This document shows positions 1-7,229 of a stretch of 10,128 bases of DNA, piece by piece. The notes under the pieces are model-generated. The model was given only the letters and a program-made list of their open reading frames with translations, was not told the origin of the DNA and did no database searches. Position numbers and translations under genes: made by a program. The stretch comes from Candidatus Cloacimonas sp. 4484_140. GTDB lineage: Bacteria > Cloacimonadota > Cloacimonadia > JGIOTU-2. The stretch's first letter is position 1; every line of letters begins with the position of its first letter. The DNA is taken from the NCBI GenBank assembly GCA_002049945.1, contig MVCT01000013.1, forward strand, positions 1 to 10,128, read 5' to 3'.

Positions 1-38
1 GATTTCTTTATACAATTAAACCAATTGAAGATTAAGTG

Positions 39-68
39 ATTATAAGAATTGTGTTAATTTTATGTTAA
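39..68 (-). promoter_or_regulatory. Candidate sigma-70 promoter facing the left edge
   Basis: Reading the minus strand just after the sigma factor gene, TTAACA (68-63, one mismatch to TTGACA) is followed after 18 bases by a perfect TATAAT (44-39). It would transcribe a gene lying left of base 1. The region is very AT-rich, so a chance match is quite possible. Bases 1-80 contain no gene and no convincing terminator, only a weak 5-bp inverted repeat at 13-27. Confidence 0.4.
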
Positions 69-80
69 GAGATATTTGAG

Positions 81-578
81 TTATTCTTTAATAATTATGC
101 CGATTTTTCGTAATCTTCGCAGTCCTTTTTCTTTTAACTGCCTCACTCTCTCCCTCGGCAGACCCATTTTTTCGCCTATCTCTGCAAGATCATAGGAACC
201 TTGTCCATCACGACCATATAGCATAGTAAGAATATTTTTTTCTTTCTCCGGGAAATTTTCCGGCAATCTCACTTTGTCTTCAGGAACAACCTCTTCTTGC
301 CGGCTTCCCGCTGCATTGGTGATCTCTTCATCATAATGAATGGCATTTAGAGAATTTTTTCGGTCTTTACTAATAGCATCGAGGATACGCTTTTTTATCC
401 AATAACTCGCATAGGTGCTGAACTTTGCTCCACGCGATTCATCATATCTCTGCCATGCTTTCCACAAACCGATCGTTCCTTCCTGCACAAGATCTTCAAA
501 TGGAACCGAGCTGTTTGAATATTTTGATGCAATACTTTTCACAAGCGGAAGGTATTCTTTTATGATCTTTTCATCCAT
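81..578 (-). CDS. Compact sigma-70-family sigma factor (regions 2 and 4 only)
   Basis: This is probably an alternative sigma factor that directs RNA polymerase to a special promoter set. The 165 residues contain region 2 at about 5-72, with the core-binding part FEDLVQEGTIGLWKAW (27-42) and a region 2.3/2.4 resembling primary sigma factors, KFSTYASYWIKKRI (52-65). Region 4 is at about 105-160, with an HTH in DLAEIGEKMGLPRERVRQLK (130-149). A short acidic linker (about 80-105) replaces region 3, and region 1.1 is absent. This is the size of an ECF factor, but the motifs are closer to RpoD/FliA-type proteins. It begins 3 bases after the kinase gene, so cotranscription is nearly certain, and no anti-sigma gene is visible in the window. 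Regulation is therefore likely at the level of transcription through the PhoB/PhoR-like pair (inference). No clear ribosome site precedes the ATG. Confidence 0.9.
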   Translation of the reverse strand: MDEKIIKEYLPLVKSIASKYSNSSVPFEDLVQEGTIGLWKAWQRYDESRGAKFSTYASYWIKKRILDAISKDRKNSLNAIHYDEEITNAAGSRQEEVVPEDKVRLPENFPEKEKNILTMLYGRDGQGSYDLAEIGEKMGLPRERVRQLKEKGLRRLRKIGIIIKE

Positions 579-581
579 AAT

Positions 582-2327
582 TTATAATAACGGTAAGGTG
601 ATGATAAACGTAGTTCCTTCACCGACTGTACTTTCTACTCGAATTTCTCCATTATGCGATAGCACTATATGCTTAACGATTGAAAGTCCCAGTCCCGTTC
701 CGCCGAACTGACGCGAGCGAGATTTGTCCACTACGTAAAAACGCTCGAAAATCCTTGGTAAATGCTCGGTCGGAATGCCGATGCCTGTGTCTTTGATCAC
801 AATAATTAAAGTATTCTCTTCTTCAGATGCTTCGATATGTATCTCTCCATTTTTTTCAGTATATATTATCGCATTATCAAGCAGGTTGATCATCATCTGC
901 TCAATCAGAAAGGGATCACCTTTGAATTGTGGAATGCTGCATTCAAAATCAAAAGTAACATCGATATTCTTTTCTTCCAGCTTCTTATGTTCTATTGTGA
1001 GGGAATTCTCGATCAATTTTTCAAGATCAAATTCCTTAACCTCGATATTCTCTTTTTTATGCTCGAGATTAGAGATCACAAGCAGATCCGATACAATATT
1101 AATCAAGCGGTCAGTATTTGTTCTGATTATTTTGATAAATCTTCTATTATTTTCGCTCGCTTCATCTTCAAGCGTTTCTGCAAATCCTTTTATTGCAGTG
1201 AGTGGGGTTTTAAGCTCATGAGCAACATTTGCTACGAAATCAGTTTTAACTTCTTCCAACCTTTTCAATTCAGTTATCTCATGCATAACTATAATGATTC
1301 GTGTTTCGGGTATATCTTTTACGATAGAACAGCTTGTCAGGTATATTTTATCTGTTAACTTAATTTCCTTCGTCATAAATTTTTTTGTTTTTACTACATG
1401 CTCAATCAATTCAGCAAAATCGCTTTCGCGGATATATTCCCAATAGCGTTTTCCAATAATATCGTCCGGGCTTTCGTTCATAATATCCACAAAATTTTGA
1501 TTAACGGTAACGATCTCTCCGTCTTTATTAAGCACTACCAGCGCTTCTACCATTGATGAGAGAATGGTTTTCAGACCTTCCTGTTCTTCCTTAAGCGAGA
1601 GGAAATAGTCTTCAAGCTCCCGAGCCATTTCATTCAAGGATTCTGCCAGAACGCCAAGTTCATCTCTTCGCTTCATATATAAGCGTGTTTTAAAATCGCC
1701 TTCTCTTATCCTATTTGCAGCTTTCGCAATATCCCGAATCGGTTTCGTATATGCCTGTGTCGTGATGATTGAAAGGACAAGAGCCAAAAAAGTAATGAAC
1801 AGGGTTGTTCCAATAATATTCTTTGTGATTGCACTGAGACTCCTCTGAACGTTTTCAATGAATGAACTGGTGCGGATTATCCCGATTATTCTATCCTGAT
1901 ATACGATTGGGACAGCAATATAAAGCATCTCTTTTTTTAGTGTGTCGCTGTGCCGTACGCATGAACCAACTCCAGACTGCAATGCAGCTATCACTTCAGG
2001 ACGATTACTATGATCTTCCATTTTCGCGGGATCTTCTTCAGAATCACCAAGCACAGTGCCATCTTTCGCAATTATTGTACATCGAATCCCAAGTTCATTT
2101 GCCAGTTTTTTCGTAATAGATTCAATCTGAGGTTGATCATTTGCCGCAACGCTTGTGCTGACAAATTTTTCAATTAATCGTGCATAATTTTCTAACGTGC
2201 ATTCAAGATTCCGGAGATAGTTTTTTCGAACCTCTTTGGAAGCAAAGTACACAATAAAAGCCGAAGTCAATACAATAATTAGAAAAAAGCGAAGAAACTG
2301 CTTCCACATTAAGGAAAAGTTTTTCAT
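582..2327 (-). CDS. PhoR-type membrane sensor histidine kinase
   Basis: This is an inner-membrane histidine kinase, presumed partner of the adjacent regulator. From the ATG at 2327 (581 residues) the order is: membrane segment at about 10-29; extracytoplasmic sensor domain at about 30-165, probably a PAS/Cache-like fold; second membrane segment at about 170-190; HAMP at about 191-243; cytoplasmic PAS at about 252-355; phospho-acceptor H370 in NVAHELKTPLTAI; and a catalytic domain with N box (N481, N485), DTGIGIP (513-519), the F-box segment FERFY (527-531) and GGTGLGLSI (542-550). This layout resembles Bacillus-type PhoR more than E. coli PhoR, which lacks a large periplasmic domain. An in-frame TTG at 2339 would add four residues and overlap the regulator, but the ATG is more likely. 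The sigma factor gene starts 3 bases after the stop. The true signal could be something other than phosphate. Confidence 0.93.
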   Translation of the reverse strand: MKNFSLMWKQFLRFFLIIVLTSAFIVYFASKEVRKNYLRNLECTLENYARLIEKFVSTSVAANDQPQIESITKKLANELGIRCTIIAKDGTVLGDSEEDPAKMEDHSNRPEVIAALQSGVGSCVRHSDTLKKEMLYIAVPIVYQDRIIGIIRTSSFIENVQRSLSAITKNIIGTTLFITFLALVLSIITTQAYTKPIRDIAKAANRIREGDFKTRLYMKRRDELGVLAESLNEMARELEDYFLSLKEEQEGLKTILSSMVEALVVLNKDGEIVTVNQNFVDIMNESPDDIIGKRYWEYIRESDFAELIEHVVKTKKFMTKEIKLTDKIYLTSCSIVKDIPETRIIIVMHEITELKRLEEVKTDFVANVAHELKTPLTAIKGFAETLEDEASENNRRFIKIIRTNTDRLINIVSDLLVISNLEHKKENIEVKEFDLEKLIENSLTIEHKKLEEKNIDVTFDFECSIPQFKGDPFLIEQMMINLLDNAIIYTEKNGEIHIEASEEENTLIIVIKDTGIGIPTEHLPRIFERFYVVDKSRSRQFGGTGLGLSIVKHIVLSHNGEIRVESTVGEGTTFIITLPLL

Positions 2328-2328
2328 G

Positions 2329-3021
2329 CTATTTTTCAAATTTGTAGCCCACTCCGTGAACAGATTTTATATGATCTCCGAGTTGTCCCAATTTCTTTCT
2401 CAATTTCTGAATATGGACATCGATAGTTCTATCCAGCACGATCTTATCTTCTCCCCATAGCATATCGAGAAGCTTGTTTCTTGAGAATACCCATCCCGGT
2501 TTTGATGCTAATATTAGCAGGATATTAAATTCTGTTGTTGTCAGTTCTATTTTTTCATTATTGATCATCGCTTCATATCTATCTGCATCAATTGTCAGTG
2601 AGCTGATTTTGATAATCTTGCCGTTCATCTCATTCTTTGCAGTTGTTCTTCTCAGCACGGCTTTCACTCTCGCGATCAGTTCCCGTGGGCTGAATGGCTT
2701 TACTATATAATCATCAGCACCCATTTCCAAACCGACTATCTTATCAACTTCACTTCCCTTTGCAGTGAGCATGATAATAGGCATCGTTGAGATCTTTTCA
2801 TTACTACTGCGGATACGCCTGCATACCTCCAGTCCGTCAATCGAAGGCAGCATGAGATCAAGAATTACGAGATCTGGAGAGTTGTCTTTCAGAAAATTCA
2901 AAAAGGATTCTCCATCATAAAATGGTGATACGGTATATTTTTCTTTTTCAAGATTGTATTGGATCAGCTCAACTATATCCGGCTCGTCATCGACAACTGC
3001 AACGTACTTTTTATTATTCAC
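2329..3021 (-). CDS. PhoB-type OmpR-family response regulator
   Basis: This is a DNA-binding response regulator, likely phosphorylated by the adjacent kinase and controlling phosphate-starvation genes. Starting at a GTG (3021), the 230-residue protein matches PhoB in length. The receiver domain (about 4-120) has the acidic pocket D11-D12, the phospho-acceptor D55 in LVILDLMLP, T86 and K108 in VKPFSPREL. The winged-helix effector domain (about 132-230) has ELTTTEFNILLIL, the recognition-helix region DRTIDVHIQKLRKKLG and the final VHGVGYKFE. An in-frame extension to 3126 exists, but it would run deep into phoU and add residues unlike a receiver domain, so I chose the GTG. The 3' end lies 1 base from the kinase ATG. 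The PhoB assignment rests on the phoU and transporter neighbours as much as on sequence, since OmpR-family members look alike. phoB is a candidate symbol only. Confidence 0.93.
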   Translation of the reverse strand: MNNKKYVAVVDDEPDIVELIQYNLEKEKYTVSPFYDGESFLNFLKDNSPDLVILDLMLPSIDGLEVCRRIRSSNEKISTMPIIMLTAKGSEVDKIVGLEMGADDYIVKPFSPRELIARVKAVLRRTTAKNEMNGKIIKISSLTIDADRYEAMINNEKIELTTTEFNILLILASKPGWVFSRNKLLDMLWGEDKIVLDRTIDVHIQKLRKKLGQLGDHIKSVHGVGYKFEK

Positions 3022-3709
3022 GTTCTTTTTTCTGGTTGTATTTAACAGTCTCAGATTCCGGCATAAAGCGGACCTTCTCAAATGGTTGTACCAGCGATGT
3101 GGCAATATTGAGAAGATGTGCTGCAATTCTCTTCAGATATCGAATATATAGTGCTGCCACTACAGCATTCTGAGCGCTCAAACCAATATCTTCGGTCATA
3201 AGTTGATGGAGAAGAATTTCGCATCTTCCGGTTAATTTTTTATTGATAACACTCTCTGCCAAATCCTTATCATACTCTTCAAAAGCCTTGCTCACCACAT
3301 CAAAGAGGTGCTCTATCTCAAGCTCAATATTTGTCAGTTCATGTTCGAGAATTCCTGCATTCAGCTTTTTATGTGCTGCCCGGGCAAGTTCAAGGATGTT
3401 CGTAGTATAATCGCCAACTCTCTCAATGTCTATTACTATACCGATAAGAATTATCGCTCCAGGTGTGTCCAGCGCACCTGTAGCCGAGAGATGTATTAAA
3501 ACTTTCTTTCGCACAGCACGTTCTGTTTTATCGACCTTTCTTTCCTCATAAAAAATATCGATGTCAGGGTGAGGGATATCTCTCCCACGCAGTTTTGCGC
3601 TAGCATTATCAAACATATTATTTGCCCGATTAAGCATAACACAGGCGTCCTGGTGTGCCTCTTTATAGAGATTACTTTTTTTGAACAGTTTAATTAATTC
3701 TTTTAACAT
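3014..3709 (-). CDS. PhoU-like phosphate signalling protein
   Basis: PhoU-family proteins are cytoplasmic helical bundles that bind metal ions. They link phosphate transporters to the PhoR kinase, or regulate the NptA-type carrier. The 231-residue length is typical and the predicted content is almost wholly helical. The first half carries the family motif as IDIERVGDYTTNI (93-105). The equivalent position in the second half reads LKRIAAHLLNIA (192-203). It keeps the R, H and NIA positions but has Lys and Ala where acidic metal ligands usually stand, so only one half may bind metal (inference). The C-terminal tail, about 215-231, is charged and extends beyond the bundle. The gene lies between the transporter and the response regulator and overlaps the latter's GTG start by 8 bases, so it most likely serves both. 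It could act on the carrier rather than as classical PhoU. Confidence 0.88.
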   Translation of the reverse strand: MLKELIKLFKKSNLYKEAHQDACVMLNRANNMFDNASAKLRGRDIPHPDIDIFYEERKVDKTERAVRKKVLIHLSATGALDTPGAIILIGIVIDIERVGDYTTNILELARAAHKKLNAGILEHELTNIELEIEHLFDVVSKAFEEYDKDLAESVINKKLTGRCEILLHQLMTEDIGLSAQNAVVAALYIRYLKRIAAHLLNIATSLVQPFEKVRFMPESETVKYNQKKERE

Positions 3710-3714
3710 ATATA

Positions 3715-3718
3715 CCTC
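3715..3718 (-). promoter_or_regulatory. Ribosome binding site of the phoU-like gene
   Basis: The mRNA-sense bases GAGG lie 5 bases upstream of the ATG at 3709. This is one of the clearest Shine-Dalgarno sites in the window and supports that start. It sits in the 28-base gap after the transporter gene. Confidence 0.6.
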
Positions 3719-3737
3719 GTATTAAAGAATTTACTCA

Positions 3738-4898
3738 TCATTTCGTAATAAGAAGAAAAAATATCGGCAGTCCAAAAAATATCAAGATTATAAGTAGAAT
3801 TGGATATAATTTGCTTTTCGTTGTCAAATTTGATACCCATAAAGCAATTTTTATCGGAATCATTCTAATCGGCTTAATAGGAAGTATCAGCGCCATTCCA
3901 AGCACATTAAATGTGAAGTGAGAAAGAGCAACAACCAGCGCTGCCGGAGAACTGGTAGCCATTGCTGCCAGCAGGGTTGTAACTGTCGTTCCGATATTCG
4001 CACCCACCGTGTAGGGAAAAATTTGATAGATATTTACAATACCGGCACCTGCCAATGGTATGACAATTGAGGTCGTTATTGAGCTGCTTTGAACAATTGC
4101 AGTGAGTATTATGCCCAGTAATAATGCCAGTACGCCATTACGGAAAATGTAGTCTGAGAAAAATTGTTCTACTTTGCCGATCACAAGCTGACGAATGACT
4201 TTGACCATATATTTTAATGCAATAAACAATAATACGAGCGCCAGAATGAGGATCACGATTTGGGCAATTGACTGCGGAAATATTTTCTGTAGTAGTCCGG
4301 GAGAAGCATCAGGATATTTTGGATCATAAAGGAATGCAACAATTGGTTTCGTGATCATTGCAACCGGACTTTTAAATTCAGCACCTCTAATATTTGAATG
4401 CAGAACGAAGGAACCAAGCTTAAGAGATATTTTTTCAATAATCCTGAAATATATCTCCAAAGGCAGAAGAATTGCCACAATTATAATATTAAATATGTCA
4501 TGAACAATTGCACAGCTATACGCTCTTTTGAATTCATCAGTTCTTGAAATATGACCAAGTGAGACAATGGTATTTGTTATGGTCGTTCCAATATTCGCAC
4601 CCATTATGATCGGGATAGCAATTCGTATAGAATCAGCACCAAGAATGTTGCTTGCAACCAAACCCACTACTATCGAGGTTGTTGTCGAGGAGCTTTGCAC
4701 AATACTTGTGGCTAATATTCCTATGAGCAATCCCATTATAGGATTGCTGACACTTGCAATAAGATTTTCGGACAGTCCCCGAAAGCTCTTAAAGCCGGAA
4801 CCGATCATCACAATGCTGAGAAAGAAAAAATAGATCAGAATGATCAGCACAAGGATCTTAAAAATTCTATTTATAGTGGTGGTGGACTGGTCTGGCAT
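3738..4898 (-). CDS. Na+/phosphate cotransporter, NptA/PF02690 family
   Basis: This is a polytopic inner-membrane protein that probably couples sodium entry to inorganic phosphate transport. The 386 residues contain the two inverted-repeat halves typical of the family. Half one has QSSSTTTSIV (68-77), GANIGTT (100-106) and HDIFN (133-137). Half two has QSSSITTSIV (270-279), GANIGTT (299-305) and HFTFN (327-331). About eight to ten hydrophobic segments are visible, including an N-terminal one at about 13-35 and a C-terminal one at about 365-384. Many relatives carry a PhoU domain fused at the C-terminus. Here the protein ends after the last membrane segment and a separate PhoU-like gene follows 28 bases downstream. 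The start codon ATG at 4898 lies 11 bases after hypE with no strong ribosome site and no room for an ordinary promoter. Substrate direction (uptake or export) cannot be read from the sequence. Confidence 0.92.
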   Translation of the reverse strand: MPDQSTTTINRIFKILVLIILIYFFFLSIVMIGSGFKSFRGLSENLIASVSNPIMGLLIGILATSIVQSSSTTTSIVVGLVASNILGADSIRIAIPIIMGANIGTTITNTIVSLGHISRTDEFKRAYSCAIVHDIFNIIIVAILLPLEIYFRIIEKISLKLGSFVLHSNIRGAEFKSPVAMITKPIVAFLYDPKYPDASPGLLQKIFPQSIAQIVILILALVLLFIALKYMVKVIRQLVIGKVEQFFSDYIFRNGVLALLLGIILTAIVQSSSITTSIVIPLAGAGIVNIYQIFPYTVGANIGTTVTTLLAAMATSSPAALVVALSHFTFNVLGMALILPIKPIRMIPIKIALWVSNLTTKSKLYPILLIILIFFGLPIFFLLITK

Positions 4899-4909
4899 TT
4901 ATCTACTTG

Positions 4910-5917
4910 TTAACAAATTCTCGGTGTTTGTTCGCGCGAGAGAAGCGGTAATATCCTCTTTGCTCCGATAAAGGTTTTCAAAAATAATTTTGGTGTATCT
5001 GATCTTTCTGTAACTTTCCCAATCACTTTTGCTTGTTTTCCAAGTGATTTATCATGTAATATTTTCAGTACTTTATCCGTTTCATTTTGGGGACAAATTA
5101 TCACAGCTCTCCCTTCACAAGCCATATATAGAGGATCGATTCCCAGCGCATCGCACACTCCGGACACACTTTCTTTGATAGGCAATTTTTCTTCTTCAAG
5201 CACAATATTTATTTTCGACGAATCTGCGATCTCATTAAGTATAGATGCCAGACCTCCGCGAGTGGGATCTCTCAATGCATGAATTTTAATACCTTGTTCC
5301 AAAAGAGCTTGTATAAGAGGTGCAACATTTGCACAATCCGATTTCAGTTTGGAAGAAAATCCATTTCTGTACGCCATTATGGCTGCTCCGTGATCTCCAA
5401 TATCTCCAGTAATGATGACAGCATCTTGTGGCTCTGCGTTCTGCGAAGATATTGTATCTTTTGAGATAATTTCTCCATATCCCGCCGTATTGATGAATAT
5501 CTTATCTATCTTGCCCCTGCTCACAATTTTTGTATCTCCTGCAATGATTGATATATTCCCATTTTTTGTCTCGTCCCTAATAGAAATAAGTATTTTTTTC
5601 AGATCATCAAATTCAAATCCCTCTTCGATCATAAGAGCGAGTGTGATATACTTGGGGATCGCACCAACCATTGCAAGGTCATTTGTGGTCCCGCAAATAG
5701 CTAATTTTCCGATATTCCCACCCGGGAAAAATATAGGATCGATCGTGTAACTGTCTGTCGTGATGGCTGCTTTTCCGTTAGTAATATTTATAACGCCACT
5801 GTCCTCGCCGTGATTAATAACAACGTGGCTGAGTGTTCTATAAATAAGATCGAGTAATTCCTTACTCTGCTTGCCACCGCTTCCATGAGAAAGAAGAATT
5901 GTATTATTTTCCATCAT
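4910..5917 (-). CDS. hypE: HypE, thiocarbamoyl dehydratase for cyanide formation
   Basis: HypE receives a carbamoyl group from HypF on its C-terminal cysteine and dehydrates it with ATP to a thiocyanate, the source of the CN ligands. The protein has about 335 residues, the usual length. It shows the family's N-terminal LLSHGSGGK (8-16), the PurM-like ATP-binding elements TTDSYTIDP (53-61) and GNIGKLAICGTTNDLAMVGA (67-86), and the AIR synthase-like segment DPTRGGLAS. It ends exactly in PRIC, with the catalytic Cys as the last residue. The start is ambiguous: two ATG codons are adjacent, at 5917 and 5914. The GGAG site upstream is better spaced from the second, which would give 334 residues and a 1-base overlap with hypD. 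The phosphate transporter gene starts 11 bases after the stop. Confidence 0.96.
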   Translation of the reverse strand: MMENNTILLSHGSGGKQSKELLDLIYRTLSHVVINHGEDSGVINITNGKAAITTDSYTIDPIFFPGGNIGKLAICGTTNDLAMVGAIPKYITLALMIEEGFEFDDLKKILISIRDETKNGNISIIAGDTKIVSRGKIDKIFINTAGYGEIISKDTISSQNAEPQDAVIITGDIGDHGAAIMAYRNGFSSKLKSDCANVAPLIQALLEQGIKIHALRDPTRGGLASILNEIADSSKINIVLEEEKLPIKESVSGVCDALGIDPLYMACEGRAVIICPQNETDKVLKILHDKSLGKQAKVIGKVTERSDTPKLFLKTFIGAKRILPLLSREQTPRIC

Positions 5918-7002
5918 TCTCCATACTTATAATATGCAGCGCAGGCGCCTTCGAAGGAAACCATGCATGGTCCGATTGGATTTTCTGGAGTACAATTTTT
6001 TCTAAATAAAGTGCAATCCAGTGGTGATTTCCTTCCTGCAATGATGTCTCCACAGATGCAGGCACTTTGCACAACTTCATCCTTCACCTTGATGCGAAAT
6101 CTTTTCTCAGCATCAAAGAATGAAAACTCTTCATTCAGGCATAATCCACTTCTCGGAATAGAGCCAAAACCTCGCCACGATACATCACATTCCTGAAATA
6201 CTGCTGAGATCAATTCCTGTGCTGCTCTATTACCTTCTGATCTGACCATTCTTGTGTATCTATTATCAACTTTGGGATCTCGTGAGGAAATTTGAGCAAC
6301 GAGCGTCTGAATTCCGAGCCCCAGATCAACGGGCTCAAAGCCGGCTATTGCACAGGGAATACCATATTCCTGAGGAACAAATTCATAAGGTTCTGAACCG
6401 ATTATCACGCTGACATGTCCCGGCATGATCATACCATCGATCTCACCTTTTAGCTGGGAAAGAAGAAATCTTAACACATTGGGCATCGTTTTCACCAAAC
6501 AAAGAATGCTAACATTATTGATTTGTTGTGCATAGGCATCAAGAACTAAGCCGGCAATAACGGGAATAGTTGTTTCAAAACCAATGGCAATGAAGATTAC
6601 TTCTTTTTTTGTATTACTCGCTATCTTTATCGTATCAAGAGGGCTGTACACGACATCGACAGTTGCGCCTTTTGCGATCTCTCTTTCCAAACTTGAATGT
6701 GTTCCGGGTACCTTGATCAGATCTCCAAATGTGACGAGATGATTACCCTGTTGAGCTAAATAGATAATTTTATCTACATCATGCGCTGAAGTAACGCAGA
6801 CAGGACATCCGGGTCCTGATAAAAATTTTATAGAATCTTTAAAGTAGTGTCGAAATCCAAATTTGAGGATCGATACAGTATGAGTGCCGCACACTTCCAT
6901 AAATTTCAACGGAAGGGCTTTTCCATCCAACGTAGCGATGACATTCTTGATCTTTTGCAGAAGGGGTTTTAGCTCAGGATTGTTTCTGAACTTATTGTTC
7001 AT
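5914..7002 (-). CDS. hypD: HypD, Fe-S scaffold protein for Fe(CN)2CO assembly
   Basis: HypD works with HypC as the scaffold on which cyanide and CO are attached to iron. The 362 residues match the usual length. The visible signatures are FMEVCGTHT (34-42, Cys38), LSGPGCPVCVTS (61-72, Cys66 and Cys69), GFETTIPV (141-148) and MIMPGHVSVIIG (191-202). The C-terminal region carries the cysteines of the [4Fe-4S] cluster and nearby redox cysteines: C315, C317, C330, C337, C346 and C354, in the typical CICGDI...C...C...GPCMV...EGACAAY arrangement. The ATG at 7002 follows hypC by 3 bases and has only a weak GAG-type ribosome site. The gene ends by overlapping the first ATG of hypE, an arrangement typical of coupled translation. 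All landmark residues are present, so the gene looks functional. Confidence 0.97.
   Translation of the reverse strand: MNNKFRNNPELKPLLQKIKNVIATLDGKALPLKFMEVCGTHTVSILKFGFRHYFKDSIKFLSGPGCPVCVTSAHDVDKIIYLAQQGNHLVTFGDLIKVPGTHSSLEREIAKGATVDVVYSPLDTIKIASNTKKEVIFIAIGFETTIPVIAGLVLDAYAQQINNVSILCLVKTMPNVLRFLLSQLKGEIDGMIMPGHVSVIIGSEPYEFVPQEYGIPCAIAGFEPVDLGLGIQTLVAQISSRDPKVDNRYTRMVRSEGNRAAQELISAVFQECDVSWRGFGSIPRSGLCLNEEFSFFDAEKRFRIKVKDEVVQSACICGDIIAGRKSPLDCTLFRKNCTPENPIGPCMVSFEGACAAYYKYGE
5919..5922 (-). promoter_or_regulatory. Ribosome binding site of hypE, decides between two ATGs
   Basis: The mRNA-sense bases GGAG lie 1 base before the first ATG (5917) and 4 bases before the second (5914). The second is the better spaced, so translation may begin there. 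The site lies inside the last codons of hypD. Confidence 0.5.
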
Positions 7003-7005
7003 AGA

Positions 7006-7227
7006 TCACTCTTCGGCTTCGCATAGTTCAGTGAGTAATTCAAGAGTCTCTTTTGCATCCTCCTGGCTTACCCTTTGAATGGCAAAACCCGCATGTACCA
7101 GCACATATTCATCAACATCCACATCTTCTATGATCCTGATATCGATTTCTTTCTGCATACCGAAAACATCTGCAATAGCTTTATTGCCGTCTTTTGAAAT
7201 GATCCTATATGGTACTGCTAAGCACAT
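7006..7227 (-). CDS. hypC: HypC/HybG-type hydrogenase maturation chaperone
   Basis: HypC is a small cytoplasmic chaperone. It binds HypD to build the Fe(CN)2CO unit and then delivers that unit to the hydrogenase large-subunit precursor. The 73-residue protein starts with the family signature MCLAVP, whose Cys2 is exposed after Met removal and is the iron and partner contact. The conserved VHAGFAIQ segment (44-51) carries His45. The C-terminal part is an acidic helix, as is usual. The ATG at 7227 lies 2 bases after the hypF stop, with an AGG-containing site at the very end of hypF serving as ribosome binding site. hypD follows after 3 bases. A single hypC-like gene is visible, so there is no sign here of a second, hydrogenase-specific paralogue. 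Confidence 0.97.
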   Translation of the reverse strand: MCLAVPYRIISKDGNKAIADVFGMQKEIDIRIIEDVDVDEYVLVHAGFAIQRVSQEDAKETLELLTELCEAEE

Positions 7228-7229
7228 TT

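Noticed and set aside
13..27. Inverted repeat CAATT-GGTTT-AATTG as a terminator after the sigma gene
   Set aside because: The stem is only 5 bp and AT-rich with no following T run in the direction of transcription, too weak to call a terminator.
775..1358. Plus-strand open frames of about 150-170 codons opposite the kinase gene
   Set aside because: They lie antisense to well-conserved kinase motifs and their translations show no recognisable domain. They are chance frames.
2328..2339. TTG start for the histidine kinase, four residues earlier
   Set aside because: It overlaps the regulator's last codons, whereas an ATG lies 1 base after the regulator stop. The TTG is possible but less likely.
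3022..3126. N-terminal extension of the response regulator from an upstream ATG
   Set aside because: It would overlap phoU by over 100 bases and add residues before the normal start of the receiver domain. The GTG at 3021 gives a PhoB-length protein.
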